From assembly GCA_021741245.1 (NCBI GenBank), contig JAIOYF010000005.1, forward strand, positions 1 through 64,000: a stretch of DNA of 64,000 nt. Direction: 5' to 3'. Numbering within the stretch: position 1 is the first letter of the stretch; each line of letters begins with the position of its first letter. Origin of the DNA: Paracoccaceae bacterium (GTDB taxonomy: Bacteria > Pseudomonadota > Alphaproteobacteria > Rhodobacterales > Rhodobacteraceae). Shown piece after piece: positions 1 to 8,689 of the stretch. The translations under genes were made by a program, and so were the position numbers. The notes beneath the pieces were generated by a model, which made no database searches, had not been told where the DNA came from, and was given only the letters and a program-made list of their open reading frames with translations.

Positions 1-133
1 CCGCCGCCTGCTCGAGCCAATCGGGAACATCCCGCCCGCAGAAGCCGAAGCAAAATACTACGCAGCTCTGGAAACTCAAGCCATGGCAGCGTAACTAACG
101 TCAATCAGCCTCCGGCAAACCCGGCGCGGTTCA
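1..133 (+). mobile_element. Right end of an IS3-family insertion sequence
   Basis: The window opens inside an IS3-family element. Positions 2-94 encode the end of its transposase. The stretch after the stop (about 105-133) ends in CCCGGCGCGGTTCA, which resembles IS3-family terminal repeats (the opposite end would start TGAACC). The rest lies left of the window, so neither the left repeat nor the target duplication can be checked. The edge at 133 is inferred from the repeat and from the reading frame of the flanking gene, which runs into the element and stops at its last bases. Confidence 0.75.
2..94 (+). CDS. IS3-family transposase OrfB, C-terminal 30 residues (partial)
   Basis: The reading frame starting at base 2 encodes 30 residues ending in ETQAMAA, then TAA at 92-94. 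The tail LLEPIGNIPPAEAEAKYYAA is characteristic of the end of the DDE integrase-type OrfB protein of IS3-family elements, which catalyses strand transfer during transposition. The catalytic core lies outside the window, so whether the element is intact cannot be judged. Confidence 0.8.
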   Translation, partial: RRLLEPIGNIPPAEAEAKYYAALETQAMAA

Positions 134-316
134 GGATGCATATTTGTGATCTCTACTCAAGCCAATCCAACCGTCGAAATTGTCGCCCAATGGATAGACG
201 AAGTTCAGTTTTCTAAGACGAAGGAAGCCCTTGGATTCAAGGCTATCATTTAATGCGGAAGCGACAGCCTTTATGAACTCGCTGCCGGTCGTAAACGGCC
301 CCAATTCGCTTCTCAT
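131..316 (-). pseudogene. Hypothetical protein truncated by the IS3 element
   Basis: A 61-residue frame starts at ATG 316 with a G-rich stretch (GGGGGCG) about 9 bases upstream, as expected of a real start. It reads EFIKAVASALNDSLESKGF and continues into a hydrophobic and aromatic segment (FVYPLGDNFDGWIGL). It ends at a TGA formed by the last bases of the IS3 terminal repeat, so the native C-terminus has been replaced. The pattern is loosely like the N-terminus of DUF4304-type proteins, but I do not recognise it with certainty. The remainder should lie on the far side of the element. Confidence 0.55.
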
Positions 317-397
317 CGTGGTTCGCCCCCAATTTCTTGACGTCTCGCGATTTTCAACCTTTCGAACGAACTTGTGCGCCTAGAAAGAGTATTGGGC

Positions 398-436
398 GTT
401 TTGGATGCTGCAGTTGCTCTTTGCAGCATCCAAAAC
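398..436. repeat. Perfect 15-bp inverted repeat with 9-nt loop
   Basis: GTTTTGGATGCTGCA (398-412) is matched exactly by its reverse complement TGCAGCATCCAAAAC (422-436) around the loop GTTGCTCTT. It lies in the 253-bp gap between the IS-truncated gene and the MocA-type oxidoreductase. No clean T-run follows on either strand, so it is not a standard intrinsic terminator. The rest of the gap (317-569) shows no convincing gene. Confidence 0.6.
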
Positions 437-569
437 TTTCGGCGCATTGCCGTCATCTGACCATTTCGCTGATGGGGATTGGTCTCGGATCTGATATTCT
501 GCATCCAGTGGGCCCTTTGTGTCAGGTGGGGAGCATCAGGGGTAGGTGGCTGTGGGGAAGGGCGCTGAT

Positions 570-1610
570 TTAGAAGGGAATTTGGACGGGGGATTGTGTG
601 GCGGCGGCGGTCTGGATGGCCTCGATCACCTGCATGGTGCGAAGGCCCTCTTCGGCGCTGACGAGCGGTGTGGCGATGCCGCGGATGACATCCGCAAAAT
701 GGGCGATCTGGTTGATCAGCGGGTCTGCGGATGCGCGGGGCATGGAGGTGGCTGAAATCGGGCTCCACCAGCTTTTCCCGCCCACATGCCGCCACAGCCG
801 CAGATCGGGCAGGGAGAGCGCGCCGTCGCTGCCGCCGATCAGGTAGCACGATTGGTCGGTGACCGGGTAGGCCGGGTTTTCGGCTGAGGTCATCTCCCAA
901 CTCCATGGTGCGGCGATGCTGTCAGACACGGTGATAGTGCCAATGGCCCCGCTTTCAAACCGCAAGACGGCGGCGGCGACATCCTCATTTTCAAAGCCGC
1001 GCAGGGATGGCGCGGCGATGGCCTGAACCGAGGTCACCTCACCACAGAAATAGCGCATCAGATCGACGTCATGGACAAGGTTGACCGAGATCGGCCCCGC
1101 GCCAAGCTGTTTGCGCCAAGGGGCCGCGTCAAAGTAATCGTCGGGTTTGTAGAACCAACAGGTGCTTTGGGCGGCGCGCACTGTGCCGATCGCCCCACCG
1201 TGGATCATGGTGGCGGCCTTTTGGATCAGGGGGTTATGGCGGCGATGGTGGCCGACCAGAACGGGCACCCCGGCGGCTGCACTGGCGTCTGCGATCTGGG
1301 CGGCCTCAGCTGCGGTGGTGGCAAGGGGCTTTTCGACCAGCACTGGAATGCCGCGCGCGATGCAGTGCAGGGCACCGGGCAGATGCAGCGGTGTAGGGGT
1401 CGATAGGATGATGCCATCAATCTGTTGCGCGTCAAACAGGCTTGTCAGATCCGGATAGATCGGCACAGCCCCAATCTGGGCGCCCGGGGGCAGGTCATTG
1501 GGGTCGACGATGCCGACAAGCGTGGCGTCAGGCGTTTTGTTGATTGCCGCGATATGGCGCAAGCCAATAAGGCCAGCCCCAACGACACCAAGTTTTATCG
1601 GCTGAGCCAT
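570..1610 (-). CDS. Gfo/Idh/MocA family NAD(P)-dependent oxidoreductase
   Basis: The protein has 346 residues. It opens with a Rossmann dinucleotide-binding fold, with GVVGAGLIG near residues 8-16, followed by the family EKPLA motif whose lysine is normally catalytic. The C-terminal half is the alpha/beta substrate domain. Members oxidise or reduce sugars, inositols or their derivatives with NAD(P), and the substrate cannot be told from the sequence. The start is ATG 1610, preceded by CGGAGG, because the longer upstream frame has no family similarity. It is probably cytoplasmic and monocistronic, transcribed away from dacB, with no sugar-transport genes nearby to hint at a substrate. Confidence 0.85.
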   Translation of the reverse strand: MAQPIKLGVVGAGLIGLRHIAAINKTPDATLVGIVDPNDLPPGAQIGAVPIYPDLTSLFDAQQIDGIILSTPTPLHLPGALHCIARGIPVLVEKPLATTAAEAAQIADASAAAGVPVLVGHHRRHNPLIQKAATMIHGGAIGTVRAAQSTCWFYKPDDYFDAAPWRKQLGAGPISVNLVHDVDLMRYFCGEVTSVQAIAAPSLRGFENEDVAAAVLRFESGAIGTITVSDSIAAPWSWEMTSAENPAYPVTDQSCYLIGGSDGALSLPDLRLWRHVGGKSWWSPISATSMPRASADPLINQIAHFADVIRGIATPLVSAEEGLRTMQVIEAIQTAAATQSPVQIPF

Positions 1611-1827
1611 CGTGCCTCCGGTGGTTTTTGGCACAAACCCTAGCACCATCCACGGACGGTGCCAGAGGTTTTGACGGGTCTTGGCGTGGCGGAAACGAGC
1701 CGCGGGGGCGCAACCCTGAAATTCAACGACGAGATAAGAAAACAGCCCTGCGCGCCCGGCCCATAGCCTTGCCTTGCAAGTCTGGTTTTCCAGATCGCGC
1801 CATCGGAAAAACGTGAACATGCCAGAG

Positions 1828-1855
1828 TTGAAAACAACAGTCCGTGTGGCATAAG
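1828..1855 (+). promoter_or_regulatory. Candidate sigma-70 promoter of the PBP4-type gene
   Basis: TTGAAA (1828-1833), a 16-bp spacer and CATAAG (1850-1855) sit about 30 bp before the dacB start. The -35 box matches the consensus at five of six positions and the -10 box at four. The ribosome site AAGGA (1869-1873) follows at normal distance. This is pattern matching only. Confidence 0.4.
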
Positions 1856-1883
1856 CTGACTTTGGGTCAAGGATTTAACAATA

Positions 1884-3359
1884 ATGATTTCGCGCCGGCT
1901 TCTTTTGGGTGCCCTACTATCCGGGGTCACTTTGCGCAGCTTGGCTTGGGCCGAGCCACCTAAGACTTCGCTGCGCCCACAGTTGCGTGGGGACAGGTCG
2001 GCGGATACCCCCGTTTCCGGTTCAGCGGATCGGCTGGTTGATGCGGCAAAGCTGGGTGGTGTTGTCAGCTATATGGTGGTCGACCGGGCAACAGGCACGG
2101 TGCTGGAGGCGAGAGAGCCACAGTTGCGCCTGCCCCCGGCCAGCGTGGCAAAATCAGTGACGGCGCTTTATGCGCTGGATCGGTTGGGCCCGACTTTCCG
2201 CTACCGCACGCGCGTTTTGGCCACTGGGCCCATCGTGGGCGGCATTGTTCAAGGCGATCTGGTGCTTGTGGGGTCTGGCGACCCGACCTTGCAGACCGAT
2301 CAGCTTGGCGATCTGGCGGCGTCTTTGGCGGCGCGCGGGGTCAAAGGGATTACCGGGCACTATCTGACATGGGATGCCGCCTTGCCCCGGATTGAACGGA
2401 TCGACCCCGATCAGCCGGTTCAGGTGGGGTATAACCCGGCTGTCGGGGGGCTGAACCTGAATTTCAACCGCGTGCATTTTGGCTGGAAAAAGGCGTCAGG
2501 CGGCGGCTGGGGGCTGGCCATGGATGCAAGGGGCGAACGGTTCGTCCCGCAGGTTCGCATGGCACGCGTCAAGGTGGTGGAACGGGATCTGCCCGTGTTC
2601 ACCTATGCCGCCCAAGCCACCGAAGAAGACTGGACCGTTGCCTCGACCGCGCTTGGCAAAGAGGGGAGCCGCTGGTTGCCCGTGCGTCTGCCGGGGCTTT
2701 ATGTGGCGGAGGTGTTTCAAACCTTGGTCAAGGCGCAGGGGATCAAGCTGCCACCTGTGCAAATGGTTGCGGTGGAACCCGCAGGTCAGGAACTGGCGGC
2801 GCTGGAAAGCGAACCCCTGACGGAAATCTTGCGCGATATGCTGAAGTTTTCGACCAACATCACGGCCGAGGCGGTAGGGCTGCGGGCTTCGGGCGCGGGC
2901 GATCTGGCGTCTTCCGGGGCGGCGATGACGCAATGGGTGCAGACGCGGTTTGGGGTGCAGTCGACGTTTGTCGATCACTCGGGCCTTGGGTCGGCGTCGC
3001 GGATCACGGCGGCGGATATGGTGAAGATATTCGTGCAGGCAAAGGCTGACGGGGCAGGGTTGCAGCCGCTGCTGCGTGAGTTGGGCATGCGCGATGACAA
3101 GGGCAAGGCGATCAAGGATCATCCGGTGCGCGTCGTGGCGAAAAGCGGGACGCTGAATTTCGTCTCGGGCCTTGTCGGGCATGTGCTGCCGCCAAAGGGC
3201 AAAGATCTGGTCTTTGCGATCTTTTCTGCCGATCTGGCCCGGCGTGACGGGCTGAGCACGGCACAAAGGGAAAGCCCGCCCGGTGGGCCAGAGTGGACCC
3301 AAAGGGCAAGGCGCTTGCAGGGGCAGTTGATCAACCGCTGGGCAGCGGCCTATGCCTAG
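1884..3359 (+). CDS. dacB: D-alanyl-D-alanine carboxypeptidase/endopeptidase, PBP4 (DacB) family
   Basis: This 491-residue exported penicillin-binding protein trims the terminal D-Ala of peptidoglycan stem peptides and can cleave cross-links in the periplasm. The N-terminus MISRRLLLGALLSG is a signal peptide with adjacent arginines ending near AWA (residue 23), possibly Tat-type. The three serine-peptidase motifs are visible: SVAK at 87-90 (nucleophile Ser87, Lys90), SGL at about 366 in place of SxN as in other PBP4 proteins, and KSG at 420-422. A large insertion between motifs 1 and 2 is typical of the class. The start is ATG 1884 with AAGGA 10 bases upstream. It faces the convergent terB-like gene. 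Confidence 0.9.
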   Translation: MISRRLLLGALLSGVTLRSLAWAEPPKTSLRPQLRGDRSADTPVSGSADRLVDAAKLGGVVSYMVVDRATGTVLEAREPQLRLPPASVAKSVTALYALDRLGPTFRYRTRVLATGPIVGGIVQGDLVLVGSGDPTLQTDQLGDLAASLAARGVKGITGHYLTWDAALPRIERIDPDQPVQVGYNPAVGGLNLNFNRVHFGWKKASGGGWGLAMDARGERFVPQVRMARVKVVERDLPVFTYAAQATEEDWTVASTALGKEGSRWLPVRLPGLYVAEVFQTLVKAQGIKLPPVQMVAVEPAGQELAALESEPLTEILRDMLKFSTNITAEAVGLRASGAGDLASSGAAMTQWVQTRFGVQSTFVDHSGLGSASRITAADMVKIFVQAKADGAGLQPLLRELGMRDDKGKAIKDHPVRVVAKSGTLNFVSGLVGHVLPPKGKDLVFAIFSADLARRDGLSTAQRESPPGGPEWTQRARRLQGQLINRWAAAYA

Positions 3360-3405
3360 CCGCGCGCCCGGTGCATTGGGCGTGCGCATCACCCTTTGAT
3401 GGCCG

Positions 3406-3443
3406 CTTTCACCCCTGCGCAGCCTGCGCGGCTGCGGTGAAAG
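3406..3443. terminator. Hairpin between convergent dacB and terB-like genes
   Basis: CTTTCACC (3406-3413) pairs perfectly with GGTGAAAG (3436-3443). Inside it, GCAGCC (3419-3424) pairs with GGCTGC (3430-3435). There is no T-run on either side, so a bidirectional or Rho-assisted terminator is inferred from position. The rest of 3360-3534 shows no gene. Confidence 0.4.
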
Positions 3444-3534
3444 GTCTGGGTGTAATGCCCGCACCGACTGTCACACGGCCGACAGGCGGCCATTCCATGC
3501 CTATGTCATTGCCAAACGCGCCAGCCGCTTGGGC

Positions 3535-3966
3535 CTATTGCGCAAGTGGCTTCATGTGGCGCACACGCGCGCCCCATTCGATGGCGGCGGCATGCAGGCG
3601 GTCAATCGACAATTCTTCGCGCACCTCTTCGAGCATGCGCAATTCCATATCGCGCAGCTTGCCATCTGCGGCGACCACGTCACAGGCCAGCGCATAGGCG
3701 GTTTCATGCAGACGTTCGGGCAGCGCATCGCGGATCAACCCGAACAGCGCATCAAGGCCGTCTTCCTCTTCGAAAAGGTCAAAGACAGTCTGGCTGATGG
3801 TGCGAATACGATCCGGGTCATAGCCCATGAAAACAGGCATGTGATTGACCATCCGCTGGATGGCCACCAGTTCCGAGGTGCGCATCTGTTCATCCGCCGC
3901 CGAGACGGCAACCATGACCGCGACCAGCGCATCTTGGGGTGACATTGAAGGAGGGGTATCAGGCAT
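3535..3966 (-). CDS. Tellurite resistance TerB-like protein
   Basis: This is a 143-residue, all-helical acidic protein. Two repeats carry the TerB-type acidic pattern: VAVSAADEQMRTSELVAIQR near residues 18-37 and CDVVAADGKLRDMELRMLEE near 94-113. In the family these acidic loops bind divalent metal. Although the family is named for tellurite resistance, most members, especially single genes without terC, D or E neighbours as here, have no proven role, and a membrane-linked stress-sensing scaffold is one possibility. The start ATG 3966 has an AGAGAG ribosome site. Confidence 0.75.
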   Translation of the reverse strand: MPDTPPSMSPQDALVAVMVAVSAADEQMRTSELVAIQRMVNHMPVFMGYDPDRIRTISQTVFDLFEEEDGLDALFGLIRDALPERLHETAYALACDVVAADGKLRDMELRMLEEVREELSIDRLHAAAIEWGARVRHMKPLAQ

Positions 3967-4273
3967 GACGCACTCTCTTTTTTGCTTGCACGTAGACTAT
4001 GGTTTGGCAGCGTCTGTCACAAGGGATTCCGGCGCATGTGGCGGAGCGTTGCCCTGCGACATACGCGCCAAAGGCCACCACATGCCATCTTTGGTCGCCA
4101 TAGCTCTGGCCGGGCGCACAGGTCCCATGTGATCAAGAACGGAATGCGACGGAAAGATTTGCAAGGGCGGCGATGCCCCGAAATCATGCCCCGCCGTTGA
4201 CTTGATCCCCCGCTCGGGACTATGAGCCAGAGGCTGCGCCCACAAGGGGGGCGGTTGGATAAGGAACATAGTG
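3967..4273. other. Intergenic region between terB-like gene and lysK
   Basis: About 307 bp separate two divergent genes. No coding frame here is convincing. TTGACT at 4197-4202 with GACTAT at 4218-4223 (15-bp spacing) could be a weak lysK promoter, and AAGGAA at 4261-4266 is the lysK ribosome site. No tRNA or riboswitch fold was recognised. Confidence 0.4.
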
Positions 4274-5857
4274 ATGACAGCTTTGCGCGACGCGGCAATG
4301 AAATCGAAGGCATGGCCCTTTGAAGAGGCCCGCGCCATTCTGAAACGCTATGAAAAGAAGGCTCCGGAAAAGGGCTATGTGCTGTTTGAAACCGGGTATG
4401 GCCCCTCTGGCCTGCCCCACATTGGCACCTTTGGCGAGGTTGCGCGCACCACGATGATCCGCCGCGCGTTCGAAGTGATCTCGGACATCCCTACCCGTCT
4501 GATCTGTTTTTCCGACGATGTGGATGGCATGCGCAAAGTGCCCGAAAACGTGCCGCATCAGGACATGCTGCGCGAGCATATGCAAAAGCCGCTGACATCC
4601 GTGCCCGACCCTTATGGCGAATACGACAGCTTTGGCGCACATAACAACGCCATGCTGCGCCGGTTCCTTGATACCTTTGGCTTTGAGTATGAATTTATCT
4701 CGGCAACCGAGTTCTACAAATCGGGCCGCTTTGATGACACGCTGCGCCTCTGTGCCGAACGTTATGATGCGATCATGGCGATCATGCTCAAATCCTTGCG
4801 CGAAGAGCGTCAGCAAACCTATTCCGCTTTCCTGCCTATCCACCCCGAAACCGGGCGTGTGATGTATGTGCCGATGAAGAACGTCGATGCCGTGCGCGGC
4901 GAGATCACCTTTGACGATGAGACAGGGCGCGAATGGACGCTTCCCGTCACTGGCGGCAATGTAAAGTTGCAATGGAAGCCTGACTTTGGCGCCCGATGGG
5001 CGGCCTTGGGCGTGGACTTTGAGATGTATGGCAAAGACCATTCGACCAATACGCCGATCTATGATGGCATCTGCGAGGTTCTGGGGGGCCGCAAACCCAA
5101 CCACATGACCTATGAGCTGTTCCTTGACGATCAGGGTCAGAAGATTTCGAAATCCAAGGGGAATGGCCTGACGATCGACGAATGGCTGACCTATGCGGCG
5201 ACGGAATCGCTGTCATATTTCATGTATCAAAAGCCGAAGACGGCGAAGCGGATGCATTTCGACGTGATCCCGCGAGCGGTGGACGAATATCACCAGCAAT
5301 TGCGCGCCTATGCGACCCAAGATGTCGATGCACAGGTGAATAACCCGGTGTGGCACATCCACGGCGGCCAGCCGCCGGAAAGCCGGATGGTGGTGTCGTT
5401 TGGCATGCTGCTCAACCTCGCCTCGGTTTCCAGCGCGCGGGATGCCAAGGGGCTTTGGGGCTTTATCAAGCGTTATGCGCCCGAGGCCTCGCCCGAAGGA
5501 AACCCCGATCTGGATGCGGCGGCGGGATATGCGGTGCGCTACTTTGCCGACAAGATTGCGCCGACACGGGTCTTCCGCCTGCCCACGGATCAAGAGCGCG
5601 CGGCCATGGCAGATCTGCGGGCCCGACTGGCCGCTTGGGTTGGCGGGTTGGACGACGAGGCGCTGCAGTCCATGGTCTTTGCTGTTGGCAAGGATCATGC
5701 GTTTGATCCTTTGCGCGACTGGTTCAAGGCGCTCTACGAGGTGCTCTTGGGGGCTAGCGACGGCCCGCGCTTTGGTGGCTTTATCGCCCTTTACGGCGTG
5801 GCGGAAACCATTGCCCTGATCGACAAGGGCCTTGCGGGCGAATTCGTCACGCCCTGA
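4274..5857 (+). CDS. lysK: Lysine--tRNA ligase, class I
   Basis: The 527-residue enzyme charges tRNA-Lys with lysine using ATP. It has class I synthetase signatures: the HIGH-type motif reads HIGT near residue 46, and the KMSKS-type motif reads KISKSKG near residue 290. This is the archaeal-type class I LysRS used by alphaproteobacteria and spirochaetes in place of the usual bacterial class II enzyme. I place the start at ATG 4274, eight bases after AAGGAA; GTG 4271 directly before it is an alternative that adds one residue. A separate promoter for the next gene suggests it is monocistronic. Confidence 0.93.
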   Translation: MTALRDAAMKSKAWPFEEARAILKRYEKKAPEKGYVLFETGYGPSGLPHIGTFGEVARTTMIRRAFEVISDIPTRLICFSDDVDGMRKVPENVPHQDMLREHMQKPLTSVPDPYGEYDSFGAHNNAMLRRFLDTFGFEYEFISATEFYKSGRFDDTLRLCAERYDAIMAIMLKSLREERQQTYSAFLPIHPETGRVMYVPMKNVDAVRGEITFDDETGREWTLPVTGGNVKLQWKPDFGARWAALGVDFEMYGKDHSTNTPIYDGICEVLGGRKPNHMTYELFLDDQGQKISKSKGNGLTIDEWLTYAATESLSYFMYQKPKTAKRMHFDVIPRAVDEYHQQLRAYATQDVDAQVNNPVWHIHGGQPPESRMVVSFGMLLNLASVSSARDAKGLWGFIKRYAPEASPEGNPDLDAAAGYAVRYFADKIAPTRVFRLPTDQERAAMADLRARLAAWVGGLDDEALQSMVFAVGKDHAFDPLRDWFKALYEVLLGASDGPRFGGFIALYGVAETIALIDKGLAGEFVTP

Positions 5858-5877
5858 CGGCAGGTTTCAACGGGCAG

Positions 5878-5905
5878 TTGACGGATCGGCTGCCCGGCCT
5901 ATCCT
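5878..5905 (+). promoter_or_regulatory. Candidate promoter of the DUF4864 gene, overlapping a hairpin
   Basis: TTGACG (5878-5883), a 16-bp spacer and TATCCT (5900-5905) form a good sigma-70 match 36 bp before the next start. CGGGCAG (5871-5877) and CTGCCCG (5890-5896) can also pair, with the -35 box in the loop. That hairpin could end lysK transcripts. Confidence 0.45.
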
Positions 5906-5941
5906 TTAAGCGGGGACGTATTCGCGAAAGGACCATTCACC

Positions 5942-6340
5942 ATGCGCGTGATTGCCGGACTGCTGACCGCCGCCTTTTTTGCCATGCCAGCCATCGCACA
6001 AGAAGCCCCGATCCAAAACACGATCCAAAGCCAGCTCAACGCCTTTGTGGCCGATGATTTTGCCACCGCCTTCACCTTTGCCAGCCCAACGATCAAGGGG
6101 ATGTTTGGCACGTCCGAGAATTTCGGCATGATGGTCCAAAAGGGCTATCCGATGGTGCACCGGCCTGCAGATGTTACCATGTTGGAATTGCGCGAGGTTG
6201 CCGGAAATCTGTGGCAAAGGGTGATGATCACCGATCAACAGGGCCGCACCCATCTGCTGGATTATCAGATGGTTGAAACGCCCGACGGCTGGCAGATCAA
6301 TGGCGTGCAACTCTTGCCCAGCCCCGGGGTGGGTGTCTGA
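5942..6340 (+). CDS. DUF4864 domain-containing exported protein
   Basis: The 132-residue protein starts with a signal peptide (hydrophobic stretch then AIAQEAP, cleavage near residue 19). The mature part, with blocks such as AFTFASPTIKGMFG and QKGYPMVHRP, matches what I know of DUF4864, a small secreted NTF2-like family of unknown role common in Rhodobacteraceae. The start ATG 5942 has AAAGGA eight bases upstream. No enzyme motif is visible. It has its own putative promoter and faces purK convergently. Confidence 0.75.
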   Translation: MRVIAGLLTAAFFAMPAIAQEAPIQNTIQSQLNAFVADDFATAFTFASPTIKGMFGTSENFGMMVQKGYPMVHRPADVTMLELREVAGNLWQRVMITDQQGRTHLLDYQMVETPDGWQINGVQLLPSPGVGV

Positions 6341-6478
6341 GCAAAGCGCCGCGCCAAAGAGGATCGGGTTCAAGCTTATTAATATTGAACGCGGTCAAAG
6401 ACGATACGCTCTAAATCACACCAAAGGCTTTCTGTTCGCCTGTACCAGTTCGCGGCTTGTCTGGGTCGGGTCGTCGCG

Positions 6479-6541
6479 CGGCGCGTCCCTGCCGCGCCGT
6501 GGCAACGCCGCCCAAGGGGGCTCGATGCCCCCGCGGGCGGC
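6479..6541. repeat. Tandem hairpins, one sharing a repeat with 22501-22546
   Basis: Two stem-loops lie between the convergent DUF4864 and purK genes. CGGCGCG (6479-6485) pairs with CGCGCCG (6493-6499). A larger stem runs from 6507 to 6541 around the loop TCGAT, with a 2-nt internal mismatch. The core GCCGTGGCAACGCCG at 6496-6510 and a GGGGCTCGATGCCCC block recur exactly at 22501. No T-run follows, so this copy is at best a weak or Rho-assisted bidirectional terminator. Confidence 0.55.
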
Positions 6542-6548
6542 CCCCTTG

Positions 6549-7625
6549 TCAGGCCAAGCCGCGAAGGATGCGGTTGACATGCCCCATCTTGCGGCCCGGT
6601 TTGACCTCTGCCTTGCCATAAAGATGGATCGAAAGATTTCGCTCGCGCGCCAGGTCCGGCACGCGGGCCATATCCTCGCCGATCAGATTTTCCATCACCA
6701 CATCAGCAAATCGGCTGCCATCGCCCAAGGGCCAGCCTGCCACGGCGCGGATATGCTGCTCGAACTGATCCACCGCGCACCCCGCCTGTGTCCAATGGCC
6801 GGAATTATGGACGCGGGGCGCGATCTCATTCACGATCAGCCCCTTTGGCGTCACAAACAGTTCCACCCCCATGACGCCGACATATTCCAGCGCGTTCAAG
6901 ATACGCGCGGCCAGCAACACCGCATCGGTGCGTTGGCCGGGCGACAGGCGCGCAGGCAGGGTCGTCGTATGCAAAATGCCGTCCCGGTGCACGTTCTCGC
7001 CCGGATCAAAGCAGGCGACAGACCCATCCAGCCCGCGCGCCGCGATGACGCTGACTTCATGACTAAAGTCGATGAACCCTTCCAGCACAGCCTCGGCCCC
7101 GTGCATCGCGGCAAGGGCGGCTTCGGCATCGCCCGGCGTCATGATCCTTGCCTGCCCCTTGCCATCATAGCCAAGGCGGGTGGTCTTCAGAATGGCCGGT
7201 GTGCCGATGCGCGCCAAGGCAGCCTGAAGCGAGGCCATGTCGGTCACCCGTGCATAGGGCGCGGTTGTCAGGCCAAGAGAGGTCAGAAAATCCTTTTCAG
7301 CAATCCGTTCCTGACTGACCGCCAGTGCCCGGCGGCTTGGGCGGATCGGGCGCAGCGCCTCCAACACGTCAAGCGAGGCTGCAGGCACATTCTCGAATTC
7401 ATAGGTCAGGACATCGACGCTGTCCGCGAAAGCAGACAGTGCCGCGATGTCGTCATAGCTGGCCGTGGTCACGCGGTCAGCGACATGTCCGGCAGGCGGA
7501 TTGGCCCCGGGTTCAAAGATATGGGTCTTAAAGCCCAGACGACTGGCCGCAACGCTCAGCATCCGGCCAAGTTGCCCGCCGCCCAAAATGCCGATGGTTG
7601 CCCCGGGCTTTAGCGGCTCATTCAT
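6549..7625 (-). CDS. purK: 5-(carboxyamino)imidazole ribonucleotide synthase
   Basis: This 358-residue ATP-grasp enzyme carboxylates aminoimidazole ribonucleotide (AIR) with ATP and bicarbonate to N5-CAIR in purine synthesis. The N-terminus [12 protein letters not shown] and the segment [11 protein letters not shown] are PurK hallmarks, and ATP-grasp motifs follow ([12 protein letters not shown]). The start is ATG 7625, which overlaps the end of purE by eight bases, so the two are translationally linked. The longer upstream frame duplicates purE sequence in another frame and is rejected. Confidence 0.95.
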   Translation of the reverse strand: MNEPLKPGATIGILGGGQLGRMLSVAASRLGFKTHIFEPGANPPAGHVADRVTTASYDDIAALSAFADSVDVLTYEFENVPAASLDVLEALRPIRPSRRALAVSQERIAEKDFLTSLGLTTAPYARVTDMASLQAALARIGTPAILKTTRLGYDGKGQARIMTPGDAEAALAAMHGAEAVLEGFIDFSHEVSVIAARGLDGSVACFDPGENVHRDGILHTTTLPARLSPGQRTDAVLLAARILNALEYVGVMGVELFVTPKGLIVNEIAPRVHNSGHWTQAGCAVDQFEQHIRAVAGWPLGDGSRFADVVMENLIGEDMARVPDLARERNLSIHLYGKAEVKPGRKMGHVNRILRGLA

Positions 7626-8103
7626 CTTTCGGTTCCTCAGGAATAGCGGCTGACAGCGCATCCCGCCACGCCTCAAGCCGTTCGGCAAGGGCCGGATCCG
7701 ACAGCGCAAGGATCCCCGCCGCCATCAGCCCGGCATTGGCAGCCCCCGCAGATCCGATGGCCATGGTTGCCACGGGAAAGCCCTTGGGCATCTGCACAAT
7801 GGAATAAAGGCTGTCCACGCCCGACAAGGCCTTGGTCAGAACCGGAACGCCGATCACGGGTACGCGGGTTTTGCTGGCCATCATGCCGGGCAGGTGGGCC
7901 GCGCCGCCTGCGCCTGCGATGATCACCTTCAGGCCCCGGCCAACGGCCTCGCGGCCATAGGTCCACAAACGGTCAGGGGTTCGGTGGGCCGAGACGATCT
8001 TGGCCTCATAACTGACACCCAACTCGTCTAGGATCAGGGCAGCCTCTTTCATCGTGGGCCAGTCAGACTGACTTCCCATGATGATCCCGACATCTACGGC
8101 CAT
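7618..8103 (-). CDS. purE: N5-carboxyaminoimidazole ribonucleotide mutase
   Basis: This 161-residue class I PurE isomerises N5-CAIR, the PurK product, to CAIR. Motifs GSQSDWPTM (10-18), SAHRTP (near 40) and [12 protein letters not shown] (near 68) are the substrate-binding loops with the catalytic histidine. It is the first gene of a purEK operon and its last codons overlap the purK start. The 140-bp upstream gap to the DUF465 gene shows no clear terminator or purine riboswitch. Confidence 0.95.
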   Translation of the reverse strand: MAVDVGIIMGSQSDWPTMKEAALILDELGVSYEAKIVSAHRTPDRLWTYGREAVGRGLKVIIAGAGGAAHLPGMMASKTRVPVIGVPVLTKALSGVDSLYSIVQMPKGFPVATMAIGSAGAANAGLMAAGILALSDPALAERLEAWRDALSAAIPEEPKDE

Positions 8104-8244
8104 CTTTGCCCTCCTGCGGTTTCAGGCGTGTCAGCCCATATACCGTTAAACCTGACGGCGGCAAGGCGGGGTTGGCGTTTTTGGCGGCGTTGTGGGTCGG
8201 TGTGAACCCTCAATGACACGGCAGCGAGTGGTGCGCGTGCAATG

Positions 8245-8463
8245 TCAGGCGATGATATCGGGGATCAACTGATCTTCGATTCGCACCATCTGATCTTTCA
8301 GATACAGTTTTTGCTTCTTCAGCCGCCGTAGCGTCAGCTGGTCAGGCCGGCCGGTTTCTTCCAGCGCATGGATGGCCGCATCCAGATCGCGATGTTCCCG
8401 GCGGAGAACTTCCAACCGGATTCGCAGCATCTCTTCAAAGTTGAGTTCGCTGGGGGCGTTCAT
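8245..8463 (-). CDS. YdcH family (DUF465) small protein
   Basis: This 72-residue, highly charged, helical protein is probably a short coiled-coil hairpin. The pattern LRREHRDLDAAIHALE followed by LKKQKLYLKDQMVRIED is the DUF465/YdcH signature (H-x2-LD, then L-KK-KL-LKD). The function is not established. The start ATG 8463 has a GAGCGG ribosome site. It is a single gene divergent from hsp20, with a 226-bp gap between the two starts. Confidence 0.8.
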   Translation of the reverse strand: MNAPSELNFEEMLRIRLEVLRREHRDLDAAIHALEETGRPDQLTLRRLKKQKLYLKDQMVRIEDQLIPDIIA

Positions 8464-8689
8464 GGCATCCGCTCAATTCATGAGTCGTTTCTCGCTATGT
8501 CGCCAGAATATAGTGATTCTCTCGCTTGGCGTGAAGGTTTTTGCATCTGAAGACAACTTTTTGATCACAAAGCTTTCGATAGGCAAAGACTTGCAGGTTT
8601 GCCCGCCGCGCCCCATATTTCCATCAGGCCGGGTGCCCGTGACGGGGCCTGACGCTGGCAATGTCGCTTTTGCAAAGGACATGGGGCGA

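Noticed and set aside
6273-7613. A 446-codon plus-strand frame over purK
   Set aside because: purK is complete on the opposite strand and this frame shows no homology pattern.
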